Part shown: one piece after another, positions 22,866 to 33,462 of the stretch | Layout of the letters: each line of letters opens with the position of its first letter | Numbering within the stretch: position 1 is the stretch's first letter | Assembly: GCF_041435195.1 (NCBI RefSeq) | Contig: NZ_CP108106.1 | Coordinates: 6,549,501 to 6,613,500, forward strand | DNA length: 64,000 nt | Source: Streptomyces sp. NBC_00224 | Lineage (GTDB): Bacteria > Actinomycetota > Actinomycetes > Streptomycetales > Streptomycetaceae | Reading direction: 5' to 3' | Made by a program: the position numbers and the translations under genes | Notes under the pieces: generated by a model | Told to the model about the DNA's origin: nothing | Databases searched by the model: none | Seen by the model: only the letters and a program-made list of their open reading frames with translations

Positions 22866-25800
22866 GTGGAGTCTGGCGTGGCGGCGCGTGGCAAGAGCAC
22901 GCGCGCGAAAGGCGGACGGACCCGCGGCAAGGGGACGACCGAGGTGGACACCGCTGCGCTGCAGCGGCTGCTCGCCGCACTGGCGTCGATGCGGGACGGC
23001 AATTTCCGCAAGCGGCTGACCGTCTCCGGGGACGGGGTGATGGCCGAGATCGCCGCCGTGTTCAACGAGGTCGCCGACCGCAACCTCCATCTGACCGGGG
23101 AGATCGCCCGGGTACGGCGGATGGTGGGGCGCGAGGGGAAGCTGAGCGAGCGGCTGGAGAACGGGGCCTGTGAGGGCTCCTGGGCGGCCGCCATCGACGC
23201 CTCGAACGCCCTGGTGGACGATCTGGCCAGGCCGGTCTCCGAGGTCGGCAGGGTGCTGTCGGCGGTCGCCGAGGGCGATCTGGAACAGCGCATGGACCTG
23301 CGCTCGCACGGTGTGGACAACGCCGAGCGGCCGTTGCGCGGTGAGTTCCTCAAAGTGGGGCGAACCGTCAACAACCTGGTCGACCAGCTGTCGGCGTTCA
23401 CCGACGAAGTGACGAGGGTCGCACTGGAGGTCGGCACCGAGGGCAAGCTCGGCGGCCAGGCGCAGGTGCGTGGAATGTCCGGTTCGTGGAAGGATCTCAC
23501 GGATTCGGTGAACACGATGGCGTACCGGCTGACCGCCCAGGTACGTGACATCGCTCTCGTGACGACGGCGGTCGCCAAGGGCGATCTGTCGCGCAAGGTG
23601 ACCGTGCACGTCGCCGGCGAGATGCTCCAGCTGAAGAACACCGTGAACACGATGGTCGACCAGCTCTCCTCGTTCTCCTCCGAGGTGACGAGGGTCGCGC
23701 GCGAGGTGGGCACCGAGGGCGAGCTCGGCGGCCAGGCGCAGGTGCCGGGCGTCGCGGGCGTGTGGAAGGACCTGACCGACTCCGTCAACCTGATGGCGGG
23801 CAATCTCACCGCCCAGGTGCGCGGGATCGCCCAGGTGACGACGGCGGTCGCCAACGGCGACCTGTCGCAGAAGGTGACCGTCAACGCGCGCGGGGAGGTC
23901 GCCCAGCTCGCCGAGACGATCAATCAGATGACCGAGACGCTGCGGACGTTCGCCGACGAGGTGACCCGGGTCGCCAACGAGGTCGGCGCCGAGGGCCTGC
24001 TGGGCGGTCAGGCGCAGGTGCCGGGCGCGGCGGGCACCTGGAAGGACCTGACCGACTCGGTCAACACGGTCTTCCGCAATCTGACGACGCAGGTGCGGGA
24101 CATCGCCCAGGTGACCACGGCGGTCGCCAACGGCGACATGACCCAGAAGGTCACGGTCGACGTCGCGGGCGAGATGCTGGAGCTGAAGAACACCGTCAAC
24201 ACGATGGTGGACCAGCTCCAGTCGTTCGGTTCCGAAGTGACCCGGGTGGCCCGGGAGGTCGGCGTCGAGGGGCGTCTGGGCGGTCAGGCCGAGGTGCCGG
24301 GCGCGGCCGGCACGTGGAAGGACCTGACGGACTCCGTCAACAACGCGTTCCGCAACCTCACCGGTCAGGTGCGCAACATCGCTCAGGTGACGACGGCGGT
24401 CGCCAACGGCGACCTGTCGCAGAAGGTCACGGTGGACGTCTCCGGCGAGATGCTGGAGTTGAAGAACACCGTCAACACGATGGTCGACCAGCTGGCGTCG
24501 TTCTCCGCCCAGTTGACGCGGATGGCGCAGGACGTGGGCACGGAGGGCCGGCTCGGCGGCCAGGCGCGGGTGGACGGCGTCCTGGGCACCTGGAAGGAAC
24601 TCACCGACTCCGTCAACTTCATGGCGGGCAACCTCACCTCCCAGGTGCGCCAGATCGCCCAGGTGACCACCGCGGTGGCGCGCGGCGACCTGTCGCAGAA
24701 GATCGACGTGGACGCCCGCGGCGAGATCCTGGAGCTCAAGAACACCATCAACAACATGGTCGACCAGCTGTCCGGCTTCGCCGAGCAGGTGACCAGGGTC
24801 GCGCGCGAGGTGGGCACCGACGGCCGCCTCGGCGGCCAGGCGCAGGTGCCGGGCGTGGCCGGTGTGTGGCGCGATCTGACCGACTCGGTGAACGGCATGG
24901 CCGGCAACCTCACCGCCCAGGTCCGCAACATCGCCCAGGTCGCCACGGCGGTGGCGCGGGGCGACCTGTCGCAGAAGATCGACGTGGACGCGCGCGGCGA
25001 GATCCTGGAGCTGAAGAACGTCCTGAACACGATGGTCGACCAGCTCTCGAACTTCGCGGAGCAGGTGACCCGGGTGGCCCGCGAGGTGGGCACCGAGGGC
25101 ATCCTGGGCGGCCAGGCCGAGGTGCAGGGCGTCTCGGGCACCTGGAAGGACCTCACCCAGTCCGTCAACTTCATGGCGAACAACCTGACGTTCCAGGTGC
25201 GCAACATCGCCGAGGTGACGACGGCGGTCGCCAAGGGCGACCTCTCGAAGAAGATCACCGTCGATGCCAAGGGCGAGATCCTGGAGCTGGTGACGACCGT
25301 CAACACGATGGTCGACCAGCTCTCCAACTTTGCGGACGAGGTGACGAGGGTCGCGCGCGAGGTGGGCACCGAGGGCATCCTCGGCGGCCAGGCCCGGGTG
25401 CGCGGGGTCACCGGCATCTGGAAGGACCTCAGCGACAACGTCAACCTGATGGCCGCGAACCTCACCTACCAGGTGCGCAACATCGCCCGTGTCTCGACGG
25501 CCGTCGCCAACGGAGACCTCACCAAGAAGGTGACGGTCGAGGCGCGCGGCGAGGTCGCGGAACTCGCCGACACCGTCAACACGATGGTGACGACCCTGTC
25601 GTCCTTCGCCGACCAGGTGACCCGCGTCGCGCGCGAGGTGGGCACCGACGGCATCCTCGGCGGCCAGGCCCGCGTCCCCGGTGTCTCCGGTACGTGGAAG
25701 GACCTCACCGAGTCGGTGAACTCCATGGCCGACAACCTCACCGGCCAGGTGCGCCAGATCGCCACCGTCACCACCGCCATCGCCAAGGGCGATCTCACCA

Positions 25801-28328
25801 AGAAGATCGACATCGACGCGCGCGGTGAGATCCAGGAGCTGAAGAACACCATCAACACGATGGTCGACCAGCTGTCGTCGTTCGCCGTGGAGGTGACCAG
25901 GGTCGCCCGCGAAGTGGGCACCGAGGGCCAGCTCGGCGGCCACGCGCGCGTACGCGACGTCGACGGCACCTGGCGCGACCTCACCGAGTCCGTGAACGAG
26001 ATGGCCGGGAACCTGACCCGGCAGGTCCGCGCCATCGCGGCCGTCGCCACCGCGGTGACCCGCGGCGACCTCAACCTCAAGATCGACGTGGACGCGGCGG
26101 GCGAGATCCAGGCCCTCCAGGACAACATCAACACGATGATCGCCAACCTTCGCGACACCACGGTCGCCAACAAGGAGCAGGACTGGCTCAAGGGCAACCT
26201 CGCCCGTATCTCCGGCCTGATGCAGGGCCGCCGGGATCTGGACGACGTCGCCTCCCTGATCATGACCGAGCTGACGCCGGTGGTCTCGGCCCAGCACGGC
26301 GCGTTCTTCCTCGCGCTGCCGACCGTCGGCTCCCCCGAGGTCGGCGGGGACGAGGACAGCCCGTACGAGCTGAAGATGCGCGGGAGTTACGGGTACTCGT
26401 CGGGCTCGATGCCCACCTCGTTCCGGCCCGGCGAGACGCTGATCGGCACGGCGGCGGAGGAGAAGCGCACGATCCTGGTGGAGAACGTGCCGCCGGGCTA
26501 TCTGAAGATCTCCTCCGGCCTCGGGGAGGCGCCGCCCGCGCATGTGATCGTGCTGCCGGTGCTCTTCGAGGGCAAGGTCCTCGGCGTGATCGAGCTGGCG
26601 TCGTTCCAGCCGTTCACCCACATCCAGAAGGACTTCCTCAACCAGATCGCGGAGATGATCGCGACCAGCGTCAACACGATCAGCGTCAACTCCAAGACCG
26701 AGGTGCTGCTCAAGCAGTCGCAGGAGCTGACCGAGCAGCTGCGCGAGCGGTCGGCGGAGCTGGAGAACCGGCAGAAGGCCCTGCAGGAGTCCAACGCGGA
26801 GCTGGAGGAGAAGGCCGAGCTGCTCGCCCAGCAGAACCGTGACATCGAGGTGAAGAACACCGAGATCGAGGAGGCCCGGCAGGTCCTGGAGGAGCGCGCC
26901 GAACAGCTCGCGGTCTCGATGCGCTACAAGTCCGAGTTCCTGGCGAACATGTCGCACGAGCTGCGCACGCCCCTCAACTCGCTGCTGATCCTGGCCAAGT
27001 TGCTCGCCGACAACGCGGAGGGCAACCTCTCGCCGAAGCAGGTCGAGTTCGCGGAAACGATCCATGGTGCGGGTTCGGACCTGCTCCAGCTCATCAACGA
27101 CATCCTCGACCTGTCGAAGGTCGAGGCGGGCAAGATGGACGTCAGCCCCACCCGGATCGCCCTGGTGCAGCTCGTCGACTACGTGGAGGCGACCTTCCGG
27201 CCGCTCACCGCGGAGAAGGGGCTCGACTTCTCCGTACGGGTCTCGCCGGAGCTCCCGGCGACGCTGCACACCGATGAGCAGCGGCTGCTGCAGGTGCTGC
27301 GCAACCTGCTGTCGAACGCGGTGAAGTTCACCGACAGCGGCGCTGTCGAGCTGGTGATCAGGCCCGCCCACGCCGACGTTCCGCACGCGATCCGCGAACA
27401 GCTCCTGGAGGCGGGCTCGCTGCGCGACGCGGACGCCGATCTGATCGCGTTCTCGGTCACCGACACCGGCATCGGCATCGCGGCCAGCAAGATGCGGGTG
27501 ATCTTCGAGGCGTTCAAGCAGGCCGACGGCACGACCAGCCGCAAGTACGGCGGCACCGGCCTCGGCCTCTCCATCAGCCGCGAGATCGCCCGGCTGCTCG
27601 GCGGTGAGATCCACGCGGCGAGCGAGCCCGGCCGCGGCTCCACCTTCACGCTCTATCTCCCGCTGCACCCCAGCGAGTTGCCGCCGCAGGGTTACCCGCA
27701 GCTGCCGCCCGGCGGCGAGGCGGCCGCCGAGGGCGCCCCGGCGGACGGCGTACGGCAGGACCTCGTCCCGCGCGAGAGCGCGGCGCCCACGCCGGGCGAG
27801 AGCCAGATGGGCGCGGCCGGGCTGTTCCGGCGCCGCCGCAAGGCGCTCGGCACGGAGCCCGCGGCGACGCTGCCCGGCCAGCAGGGAGAGGCGCAGCAGG
27901 ACTCCTGGGCCGCCCAGGAGCCGGAGCGCGCGCCGACGCGCACCTTCCACTTCGGTGGAGAGAAGGTACTGATCGTCGACGACGACGTACGGAACGTCTT
28001 CGCGCTCACCAGCGTCCTGGAGCAGCACGGCCTGTCGGTGCTGTACGCGGAGAACGGCCGCGAGGGGATCGAGGTGCTGGAACAGCACGAGGACACGGCC
28101 GTCGTGCTCATGGACATCATGATGCCGGAGATGGACGGGTACGCCACGACGTCGGCGATTCGTCGTATGCCGCAGTTCGCGGGGCTGCCCATCATCGCGC
28201 TCACCGCGAAGGCGATGAAGGGCGACCGGGAGAAGGCCATCGAGTCCGGCGCGTCCGACTACGTCACCAAGCCGGTCGACCCCGACCATCTGCTCTCGGT
28301 GATGGAGCAGTGGATGCACGGGAAGTGA
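22866..28328 (+). CDS. osaA: OsaA-type cytoplasmic hybrid histidine kinase with poly-HAMP array
   Basis: 1,820 residues from GTG 22866 ([11 protein letters not shown]), preceded by GGGAGGG. No membrane segment is visible. Order: degenerate HAMP-like units (about 30-180), ten regular 92-residue HAMP units (about 181-1100), a GAF domain (about 1118-1275), a coiled coil (about 1280-1355), HisKA with phospho-acceptor H1364 (MSHELRTP), HATPase_c ([23 protein letters not shown]), a Pro/Ala-rich linker, and a C-terminal receiver with D1750 in [13 protein letters not shown]. In S. coelicolor OsaA with OsaB is needed for osmoadaptation. The receiver could return or relay phosphate. Signal input probably runs through the HAMP/GAF part. 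Confidence 0.93.
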   Translation: MESGVAARGKSTRAKGGRTRGKGTTEVDTAALQRLLAALASMRDGNFRKRLTVSGDGVMAEIAAVFNEVADRNLHLTGEIARVRRMVGREGKLSERLENGACEGSWAAAIDASNALVDDLARPVSEVGRVLSAVAEGDLEQRMDLRSHGVDNAERPLRGEFLKVGRTVNNLVDQLSAFTDEVTRVALEVGTEGKLGGQAQVRGMSGSWKDLTDSVNTMAYRLTAQVRDIALVTTAVAKGDLSRKVTVHVAGEMLQLKNTVNTMVDQLSSFSSEVTRVAREVGTEGELGGQAQVPGVAGVWKDLTDSVNLMAGNLTAQVRGIAQVTTAVANGDLSQKVTVNARGEVAQLAETINQMTETLRTFADEVTRVANEVGAEGLLGGQAQVPGAAGTWKDLTDSVNTVFRNLTTQVRDIAQVTTAVANGDMTQKVTVDVAGEMLELKNTVNTMVDQLQSFGSEVTRVAREVGVEGRLGGQAEVPGAAGTWKDLTDSVNNAFRNLTGQVRNIAQVTTAVANGDLSQKVTVDVSGEMLELKNTVNTMVDQLASFSAQLTRMAQDVGTEGRLGGQARVDGVLGTWKELTDSVNFMAGNLTSQVRQIAQVTTAVARGDLSQKIDVDARGEILELKNTINNMVDQLSGFAEQVTRVAREVGTDGRLGGQAQVPGVAGVWRDLTDSVNGMAGNLTAQVRNIAQVATAVARGDLSQKIDVDARGEILELKNVLNTMVDQLSNFAEQVTRVAREVGTEGILGGQAEVQGVSGTWKDLTQSVNFMANNLTFQVRNIAEVTTAVAKGDLSKKITVDAKGEILELVTTVNTMVDQLSNFADEVTRVAREVGTEGILGGQARVRGVTGIWKDLSDNVNLMAANLTYQVRNIARVSTAVANGDLTKKVTVEARGEVAELADTVNTMVTTLSSFADQVTRVAREVGTDGILGGQARVPGVSGTWKDLTESVNSMADNLTGQVRQIATVTTAIAKGDLTKKIDIDARGEIQELKNTINTMVDQLSSFAVEVTRVAREVGTEGQLGGHARVRDVDGTWRDLTESVNEMAGNLTRQVRAIAAVATAVTRGDLNLKIDVDAAGEIQALQDNINTMIANLRDTTVANKEQDWLKGNLARISGLMQGRRDLDDVASLIMTELTPVVSAQHGAFFLALPTVGSPEVGGDEDSPYELKMRGSYGYSSGSMPTSFRPGETLIGTAAEEKRTILVENVPPGYLKISSGLGEAPPAHVIVLPVLFEGKVLGVIELASFQPFTHIQKDFLNQIAEMIATSVNTISVNSKTEVLLKQSQELTEQLRERSAELENRQKALQESNAELEEKAELLAQQNRDIEVKNTEIEEARQVLEERAEQLAVSMRYKSEFLANMSHELRTPLNSLLILAKLLADNAEGNLSPKQVEFAETIHGAGSDLLQLINDILDLSKVEAGKMDVSPTRIALVQLVDYVEATFRPLTAEKGLDFSVRVSPELPATLHTDEQRLLQVLRNLLSNAVKFTDSGAVELVIRPAHADVPHAIREQLLEAGSLRDADADLIAFSVTDTGIGIAASKMRVIFEAFKQADGTTSRKYGGTGLGLSISREIARLLGGEIHAASEPGRGSTFTLYLPLHPSELPPQGYPQLPPGGEAAAEGAPADGVRQDLVPRESAAPTPGESQMGAAGLFRRRRKALGTEPAATLPGQQGEAQQDSWAAQEPERAPTRTFHFGGEKVLIVDDDVRNVFALTSVLEQHGLSVLYAENGREGIEVLEQHEDTAVVLMDIMMPEMDGYATTSAIRRMPQFAGLPIIALTAKAMKGDREKAIESGASDYVTKPVDPDHLLSVMEQWMHGK
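23406..26165 (+). repeat. Ten in-frame HAMP units with exact 276-bp period
   Basis: Each unit begins near E(V/Q)(T)RVAREVGT(E/D)G, runs through LGGQA and [10 protein letters not shown], and ends in a GDLSQK(V/I) and [10 protein letters not shown] segment. The first unit starts at 23406, the second at 23682 and the tenth at 25890, so no unit has gained or lost a codon. Copies 3 and 4 are especially alike at the DNA level. This repeat also produces long antisense open frames that are artefacts. Confidence 0.9.
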
Positions 28329-28572
28329 TCGGTGGCCGCACGGTTCACCGCGAGTTGCTGACTGACTGTGGCCGAAGGCGTGTGAGACGGCGGTATTCGG
28401 GGAACCTTCTGGTCTCCCGCTACGTTTCTGCTACGTGCACAGTGACATCGCGGTGACAGGGTGTGGCGACAGGCGGGGTGCGGCTACCATGACCGGCACA
28501 AGGACGGGCGGCGCAAGGGAGTCGTCCCCTGGGGCGGCGCCCGGTGCACTGCCGGGGCGAGGAGGACGGGCC

Positions 28573-29253
28573 ATGGTGCAGAAGGCCAAGATCCTCCTGG
28601 TCGATGACCGGCCGGAGAATCTGCTGGCGCTGGAGGCCATCCTCTCTGCGCTCGATCAGACACTGGTGCGGGCATCGTCAGGGGAGGAAGCGCTCAAAGC
28701 ACTGCTGACGGACGATTTCGCAGTCATCCTGCTGGACGTCCAGATGCCGGGCATGGACGGTTTCGAGACCGCCGCGCACATCAAGCGGCGGGAGCGGACC
28801 CGGGACATCCCGATCATCTTCCTCACCGCCATCAACCACGGCCCGCACCACACGTTCCGGGGGTACGCGGCGGGAGCCGTCGACTACATCTCGAAGCCCT
28901 TCGACCCCTGGGTGCTGCGCGCCAAGGTGTCGGTGTTCGTCGAGCTCTATATGAAGAACTGTCAGCTGCGCGAGCAGGCCGCGCTGCTGCGGCTCCAGCT
29001 GGAGGGCGGCGGCCAGACGGCCGGCGACCCCAAGGAGCCGGCGGGCCTCCTCGCCGAACTGTCCGCGCGGCTCGCGGCGGTCGAGGAGCAGGCCGAGGCG
29101 CTCTCCAAGCAGCTCGACGACGAGTCGGCGGACGCGGCGGCGGTGGCCACCGCCGCCCACCTGGAGCGCAAACTGACCGGCCTGCGGCGGGCTCTTGACG
29201 CCCTGGAGCCCGGCACCGGCAGCGGCACGGCGGCCCTGCCCTCGCAGAACTGA
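28573..29253 (+). CDS. osaB: Response regulator OsaB
   Basis: 226 residues from ATG 28573 (MVQKAKILLVDDRPEN), preceded by GGAGG; longer in-frame starts lack family similarity. Receiver domain about 1-125 with acidic pair D10/D11, phospho-acceptor D55 (ILLDVQMPGMDGFE), T/S and K106-type lysine (YISKPFD). The C-terminal half (about 140-226) is a coiled coil with no DNA-binding domain, so output is probably by protein contact. It follows osaA by 244 bp. Reported as essential for osmoadaptation in S. coelicolor. Confidence 0.92.
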   Translation: MVQKAKILLVDDRPENLLALEAILSALDQTLVRASSGEEALKALLTDDFAVILLDVQMPGMDGFETAAHIKRRERTRDIPIIFLTAINHGPHHTFRGYAAGAVDYISKPFDPWVLRAKVSVFVELYMKNCQLREQAALLRLQLEGGGQTAGDPKEPAGLLAELSARLAAVEEQAEALSKQLDDESADAAAVATAAHLERKLTGLRRALDALEPGTGSGTAALPSQN

Positions 29254-29307
29254 GCGGCGCTGAGCGGCTCCGAGTGGCTGTGAGCGGCGCGGAATCGAGC
29301 GGTCCGG

Positions 29308-29342
29308 AGGGGCCTGACGCTGATGAGGCGTCAGGCCCCTTT
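29308..29342 (+). terminator. Terminator after osaB
   Basis: 13-bp perfect stem AGGGGCCTGACGC / GCGTCAGGCCCCT with a seven-base loop, followed by TT. Confidence 0.85.
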
Positions 29343-29435
29343 GTGCGTACGTGAGTATCGTCTTTCGGTACGACACGAACGGGTGAAGCACCGGCCGTCG
29401 TGTCGACCGCCGCCCGCACCGGTAACCTCAGCACC

Positions 29436-32249
29436 ATGGCCTCACGTACGTCCGGCAAGGGTTCCCAGGGCACGGCGGGCACCGCGAAGCGCGCCGGCCG
29501 TACCGCGGCACCCGCCAAGAAGGCGGCCGCGCCCGCCAAGAAAGCGCCCGCGAAGAAGGCTGCCGCGCCCGCGAAGAAAGCTCCCGCCAAAAAGGCACCC
29601 GCCAAGAAGGCGGCGGCCGCCAAGCCCGCGCCCAAGCCGGCGCCTTCGCCCACCGGGGGCGTGTACCGGCTCGCGCGCGCCGTCTGGCTGGGCGCGGCCC
29701 ACGGGGTCGGGGCGATGTTCCGCGGCATAGGGCGGGGCGCCAAGGGCCTCGACCCGGCCCACCGCAAGGACGGGCTCGCCCTGCTGCTGCTCGGTGTCGC
29801 GCTGATCGTCGCCGCGGGCACCTGGTCGAATCTGCGCGGCCCGGTCGGCGACCTTGTCGAGATGCTGGTGACCGGCGCGTTCGGACGGCTCGACCTGCTG
29901 GTGCCGCTGCTGCTCGGCGCGATCGCCGTCCGTCTGATCCTCTACCCGGAGAAGCCCGAGGCCAACGGCCGGATCGTGATCGGCCTCTCCGCACTGGTGC
30001 TCGGCGTGCTCGGCCAGGTCCACATCGCCTGCGGCTCGCCGGGCCGGGACGACGGCACCAGCGCGATGCAGGACGCGGGCGGTCTCATCGGCTGGGCCGC
30101 GTCCAAGCCGCTCGAATTCCTGATGGGCGATGTCCTGGCGGTGCCGATGCTGGTGCTGCTGACCGTCTTCGGGCTGCTAGTGGTCACCGCGACGCCCGTC
30201 AACGCCATCCCGCAGCGGCTGCGGGCCCTGGGCGCCCGGCTCGGCATCGTCGAGCCCCTGCCGGAGGAGTACGGCGAGGACGAGCTGTACGAGGACGACT
30301 GGCGTGACGAGGAGCCCGCGCCGCGCGCCCGGCGTACGCCCGGGCGCCGCGTCGCCCCGGCCGACGAGTACGCCCAGGGCGAGGCCGAGCAGGCGGCGCT
30401 CTCGCAGCGCCGCAAGCCCCGGCGCGCCTCGGTGCAACCGCCGTTCGACCTGCCGATGGACCCGGTCGACGTGGCCGCCGCCGCGGCCGCCGCGCTCGAC
30501 GGCGCCGTACTGAACGGCCTGCCGCCGTCCCCGATCGTCGCCGACCTCACCCAGGGCGTCTCCGTCGAGCGGGAGCGCGGCAGCACCACACCGGTGCCCA
30601 CGGCCCGCGGCGGGGCCGCCGCCAAGGCCGGGGCGCAGCCCGCCGCCAAGACCGACGTCACCAAGCCGGCGCCCAGGGCGACCCCGGGCGCGCCCGGCGT
30701 CGTACCGGATCTGACCAAGGCGGCGCCGGAGCACTCCGAGATGCCCTCGCGCGCCGAGCAGCTCCAGCTCGCGGGCGACATCACCTACGCGCTGCCCTCG
30801 CTGGACCTGCTGGAGCGGGGCGGCCCGGGCAAGACGCGCAGCGCCGCCAACGACGCCATAGTGGCCTCGCTGCAGAACGTCTTCGTGGAGTTCAAGGTCG
30901 ACGCGGCCGTCACCGGCTTCACCCGGGGCCCGACGGTCACGCGGTACGAGGTGGAGCTGGGCCCGGCCGTGAAGGTCGAGCGGATCACCGCGCTGACCAA
31001 GAACATCGCGTACGCGGTGGCCAGCCCGGACGTACGGATCATTTCGCCGATCCCCGGCAAGTCGGCGGTCGGCATCGAGATCCCCAACACGGACCGCGAG
31101 ATGGTCAACCTCGGCGACGTGCTGCGTCTGGCGGACGCGGCCGAGGACGACCATCCGATGCTCGTCGCGCTCGGCAAGGACGTCGAGGGCGGCTATGTGA
31201 TGGCCAACCTGGCGAAGATGCCGCACGTCCTGGTGGCCGGCGCGACCGGCTCCGGCAAGTCGTCCTGCATCAACTGCCTGATCACCTCGGTGATGGTGCG
31301 GGCGACGCCGGAGGACGTACGGATGGTGCTCGTCGACCCCAAGCGCGTCGAACTCACCGCGTACGAGGGCATTCCGCACCTGATCACGCCGATCATCACC
31401 AACCCCAAGCGGGCCGCCGAGGCTCTTCAGTGGGTCGTGCGCGAGATGGATCTTCGCTACGACGACCTGGCGGCGTTCGGTTTCCGCCATATCGACGACT
31501 TCAACGAGGCGATCCGCAACGGCAAGGTCAAGCTGCCCGAAGGCAGCGAGCGGGAGCTGACCCCGTACCCGTATCTGCTGGTGATCGTCGACGAGCTCGC
31601 GGACCTGATGATGGTGGCGCCGCGTGACGTCGAGGACGCGATCGTGCGCATCACCCAGCTGGCCCGCGCCGCCGGCATCCATCTGGTGCTCGCCACCCAG
31701 CGGCCGTCCGTGGACGTCGTGACCGGCCTGATCAAGGCGAACGTGCCGTCGAGGCTCGCCTTCGCGACCTCCTCGCTGGCCGACAGCCGCGTCATCCTCG
31801 ATCAGCCCGGCGCCGAAAAGCTCATCGGAAAGGGTGACGGACTGTTCCTGCCGATGGGCGCGAACAAGCCGACCCGCCTCCAGGGCGCGTTCGTCACCGA
31901 GGACGAGATCGCGGGGATCGTCCAGCACTGCAAGGACCAGATGGCGCCGGTCTTCCGCGAGGACGTCACCGTCGGGCAGAAGCAGAAGAAGGACATCGAC
32001 GAGGAGATCGGCGACGACCTCGATCTGCTTTGCCAGGCCGCTGAGCTGGTCGTCTCCACCCAGTTCGGGTCGACGTCCATGCTCCAGCGCAAGTTGCGGG
32101 TCGGCTTCGCCAAGGCGGGCCGGCTGATGGACCTGATGGAGTCGCGCGGGATCGTGGGCCCCAGCGAGGGCTCCAAGGCGCGTGACGTCCTGGTCAAGCC
32201 GGATGAACTCGACGGTGTGCTGGCGGTGATCCGCGGGGAGGCTCCCTAG
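29436..32249 (+). CDS. ftsK: DNA translocase FtsK
   Basis: Hexameric DNA pump that clears chromosomes from septa, important in Streptomyces sporulation. 937 residues from ATG 29436 (MASRTSGKG). The N-terminus (about 25-70) is an unusual A/P/K repeat (AAPAKKAPAKKA), then four or five membrane segments (about 105-250), a low-complexity linker (about 270-440), and the alpha/beta motor with Walker A GATGSGKSS and Walker B LLVIVDELADLM. A winged-helix gamma domain ends the protein (DLLCQAAELVV...QFGSTSMLQRKLRVGF). The lysine-rich N-terminus may contact DNA; that is an inference. Confidence 0.95.
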   Translation: MASRTSGKGSQGTAGTAKRAGRTAAPAKKAAAPAKKAPAKKAAAPAKKAPAKKAPAKKAAAAKPAPKPAPSPTGGVYRLARAVWLGAAHGVGAMFRGIGRGAKGLDPAHRKDGLALLLLGVALIVAAGTWSNLRGPVGDLVEMLVTGAFGRLDLLVPLLLGAIAVRLILYPEKPEANGRIVIGLSALVLGVLGQVHIACGSPGRDDGTSAMQDAGGLIGWAASKPLEFLMGDVLAVPMLVLLTVFGLLVVTATPVNAIPQRLRALGARLGIVEPLPEEYGEDELYEDDWRDEEPAPRARRTPGRRVAPADEYAQGEAEQAALSQRRKPRRASVQPPFDLPMDPVDVAAAAAAALDGAVLNGLPPSPIVADLTQGVSVERERGSTTPVPTARGGAAAKAGAQPAAKTDVTKPAPRATPGAPGVVPDLTKAAPEHSEMPSRAEQLQLAGDITYALPSLDLLERGGPGKTRSAANDAIVASLQNVFVEFKVDAAVTGFTRGPTVTRYEVELGPAVKVERITALTKNIAYAVASPDVRIISPIPGKSAVGIEIPNTDREMVNLGDVLRLADAAEDDHPMLVALGKDVEGGYVMANLAKMPHVLVAGATGSGKSSCINCLITSVMVRATPEDVRMVLVDPKRVELTAYEGIPHLITPIITNPKRAAEALQWVVREMDLRYDDLAAFGFRHIDDFNEAIRNGKVKLPEGSERELTPYPYLLVIVDELADLMMVAPRDVEDAIVRITQLARAAGIHLVLATQRPSVDVVTGLIKANVPSRLAFATSSLADSRVILDQPGAEKLIGKGDGLFLPMGANKPTRLQGAFVTEDEIAGIVQHCKDQMAPVFREDVTVGQKQKKDIDEEIGDDLDLLCQAAELVVSTQFGSTSMLQRKLRVGFAKAGRLMDLMESRGIVGPSEGSKARDVLVKPDELDGVLAVIRGEAP

Positions 32250-32504
32250 TGGCCCGGGGCGGGCCCGAGGGGCCGGTCCCGCGGCCGAATGGAGCACAGG
32301 GACAGGAGCGTGGGGCAACCGTTTTCCCCGGCTGTACGTCCAGTTGAGGGAAGAGCAGGAACGTGTCCCCCTCCTGACCCGTTAGGAGGAAGGGAGGAGG
32401 CCATTCCTATGGCGTACAAACTCCACCCTCCCGGTTGCCCCACCCTTTCGTACCCCCCCTAGACTGAACACCCAGCAGGTGGCTCACGCTCGAAAGGCGC
32501 CCCC
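32250..32504 (+). promoter_or_regulatory. ftsK-rodZ-like intergenic region with promoter candidate
   Basis: 255 bp. TTGCCC (32435-32440) and TAGACT (32460-32465) make a -35/-10 pair with 19-bp spacing just ahead of the HTH gene. The earlier part is GC-rich without a clear U-tailed terminator. Confidence 0.4.
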
Positions 32505-33368
32505 GTGTCCATCGGCAACTCCCCCGAAGACGACCGGCCTTCCCTCGGCGACGACGACCGGCCCTCCTTCGCTGACGACGATCGGCCGACGATCGGCCAC
32601 GCCCTCAAGCAGGCCCGTATCGCGGCAGGACTGACCGTCGACGAGGTCAGTTCGATCACGCGGGTGCGCATCCCGATCGTGCAGGGCCTGGAGGAGGACG
32701 ACTTCTCCCGGTGCGGCGGCGATGTGTACGCGCGCGGACACATCCGCACGGTCGCGCGCGCCGTGCGCCTCGATCCGGAGCCCCTGGTCGAGCGGTACGA
32801 CGCCGAGCACGGCGGCCGTCCCGCGCCCACGCCCGCGGCGCCCATGTTCGAGGCCGAGCGGATCAGGCCCGAGCGGCGCCGCCCGAACTGGACCGCGGCC
32901 ATGGTCGCCGCGATCGTGGTGGTCGTCGGCTTCGTCGGCTTCACGATGTTCAGCGGCAGTGGCGACTCCAAGGGCAAGAGCGCCCAGGTCGCCGAGGGCC
33001 CGACCCAGACGCAGCAGCAGAGCCCCAGCCCCAAGCCGGCCCCGAGCCTGCCCGCCGCGCCCAAGCCCCCCGCCCCCTCCGACAGCGCCATCGCCGCGGC
33101 CCCGCAGGACAAGGTCACCGTCAAGCTCAGCGCCATCTCCGACAAGAGCTGGATCTCCGCCAAGGCGCACAACGGCCAGGTGCTCTACGACGGCCTCCTG
33201 GAGAAGGGCGAGTCGAAGACCTTCGTGGACGGCGAGAAGATCGACCTGATCCTCGGCAACGCCGGGGCGATCGAGCTCTACGTGAACGGCAAGAAGGTCG
33301 AGGACCAGTTCGGTGACGGCCAGGTCGAGCGGCTGACCTACACCAAGGGCGACCCGGTCGTCGGCTGA
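32505..33368 (+). CDS. RodZ-like HTH membrane protein
   Basis: 287 residues. The N-terminus repeats a short acidic unit three times ([23 protein letters not shown]). An HTH_25 domain follows (about 30-100: [20 protein letters not shown], then [17 protein letters not shown]), then one membrane segment (about 128-147), a Pro/Ser/Gln linker, and a DUF4115-type beta domain (about 205-287). RodZ links MreB to the wall machinery in rods. In Streptomyces the homologue may act in spore-wall or polar processes, which is unproven here. GTG start at 32505. Confidence 0.85.
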   Translation: MSIGNSPEDDRPSLGDDDRPSFADDDRPTIGHALKQARIAAGLTVDEVSSITRVRIPIVQGLEEDDFSRCGGDVYARGHIRTVARAVRLDPEPLVERYDAEHGGRPAPTPAAPMFEAERIRPERRRPNWTAAMVAAIVVVVGFVGFTMFSGSGDSKGKSAQVAEGPTQTQQQSPSPKPAPSLPAAPKPPAPSDSAIAAAPQDKVTVKLSAISDKSWISAKAHNGQVLYDGLLEKGESKTFVDGEKIDLILGNAGAIELYVNGKKVEDQFGDGQVERLTYTKGDPVVG

Positions 33369-33462
33369 CCGGAGCCGCCGCGCCCCGGCCGCGTACGGCC
33401 GCCGATTCCTTGATCAACCCTCGCGGCGGGGACGCGGGCCGGGACAAAGTAGTCTTGAGTCC

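Noticed and set aside
22725..28319. Very long minus-strand open frame (over 1,800 codons) opposite osaA
   Set aside because: It is the mirror of a GC-biased repetitive gene. The product is Asp/His/Arg-rich with no domains, and the osaA strand has ten HAMP units, a kinase and a receiver.
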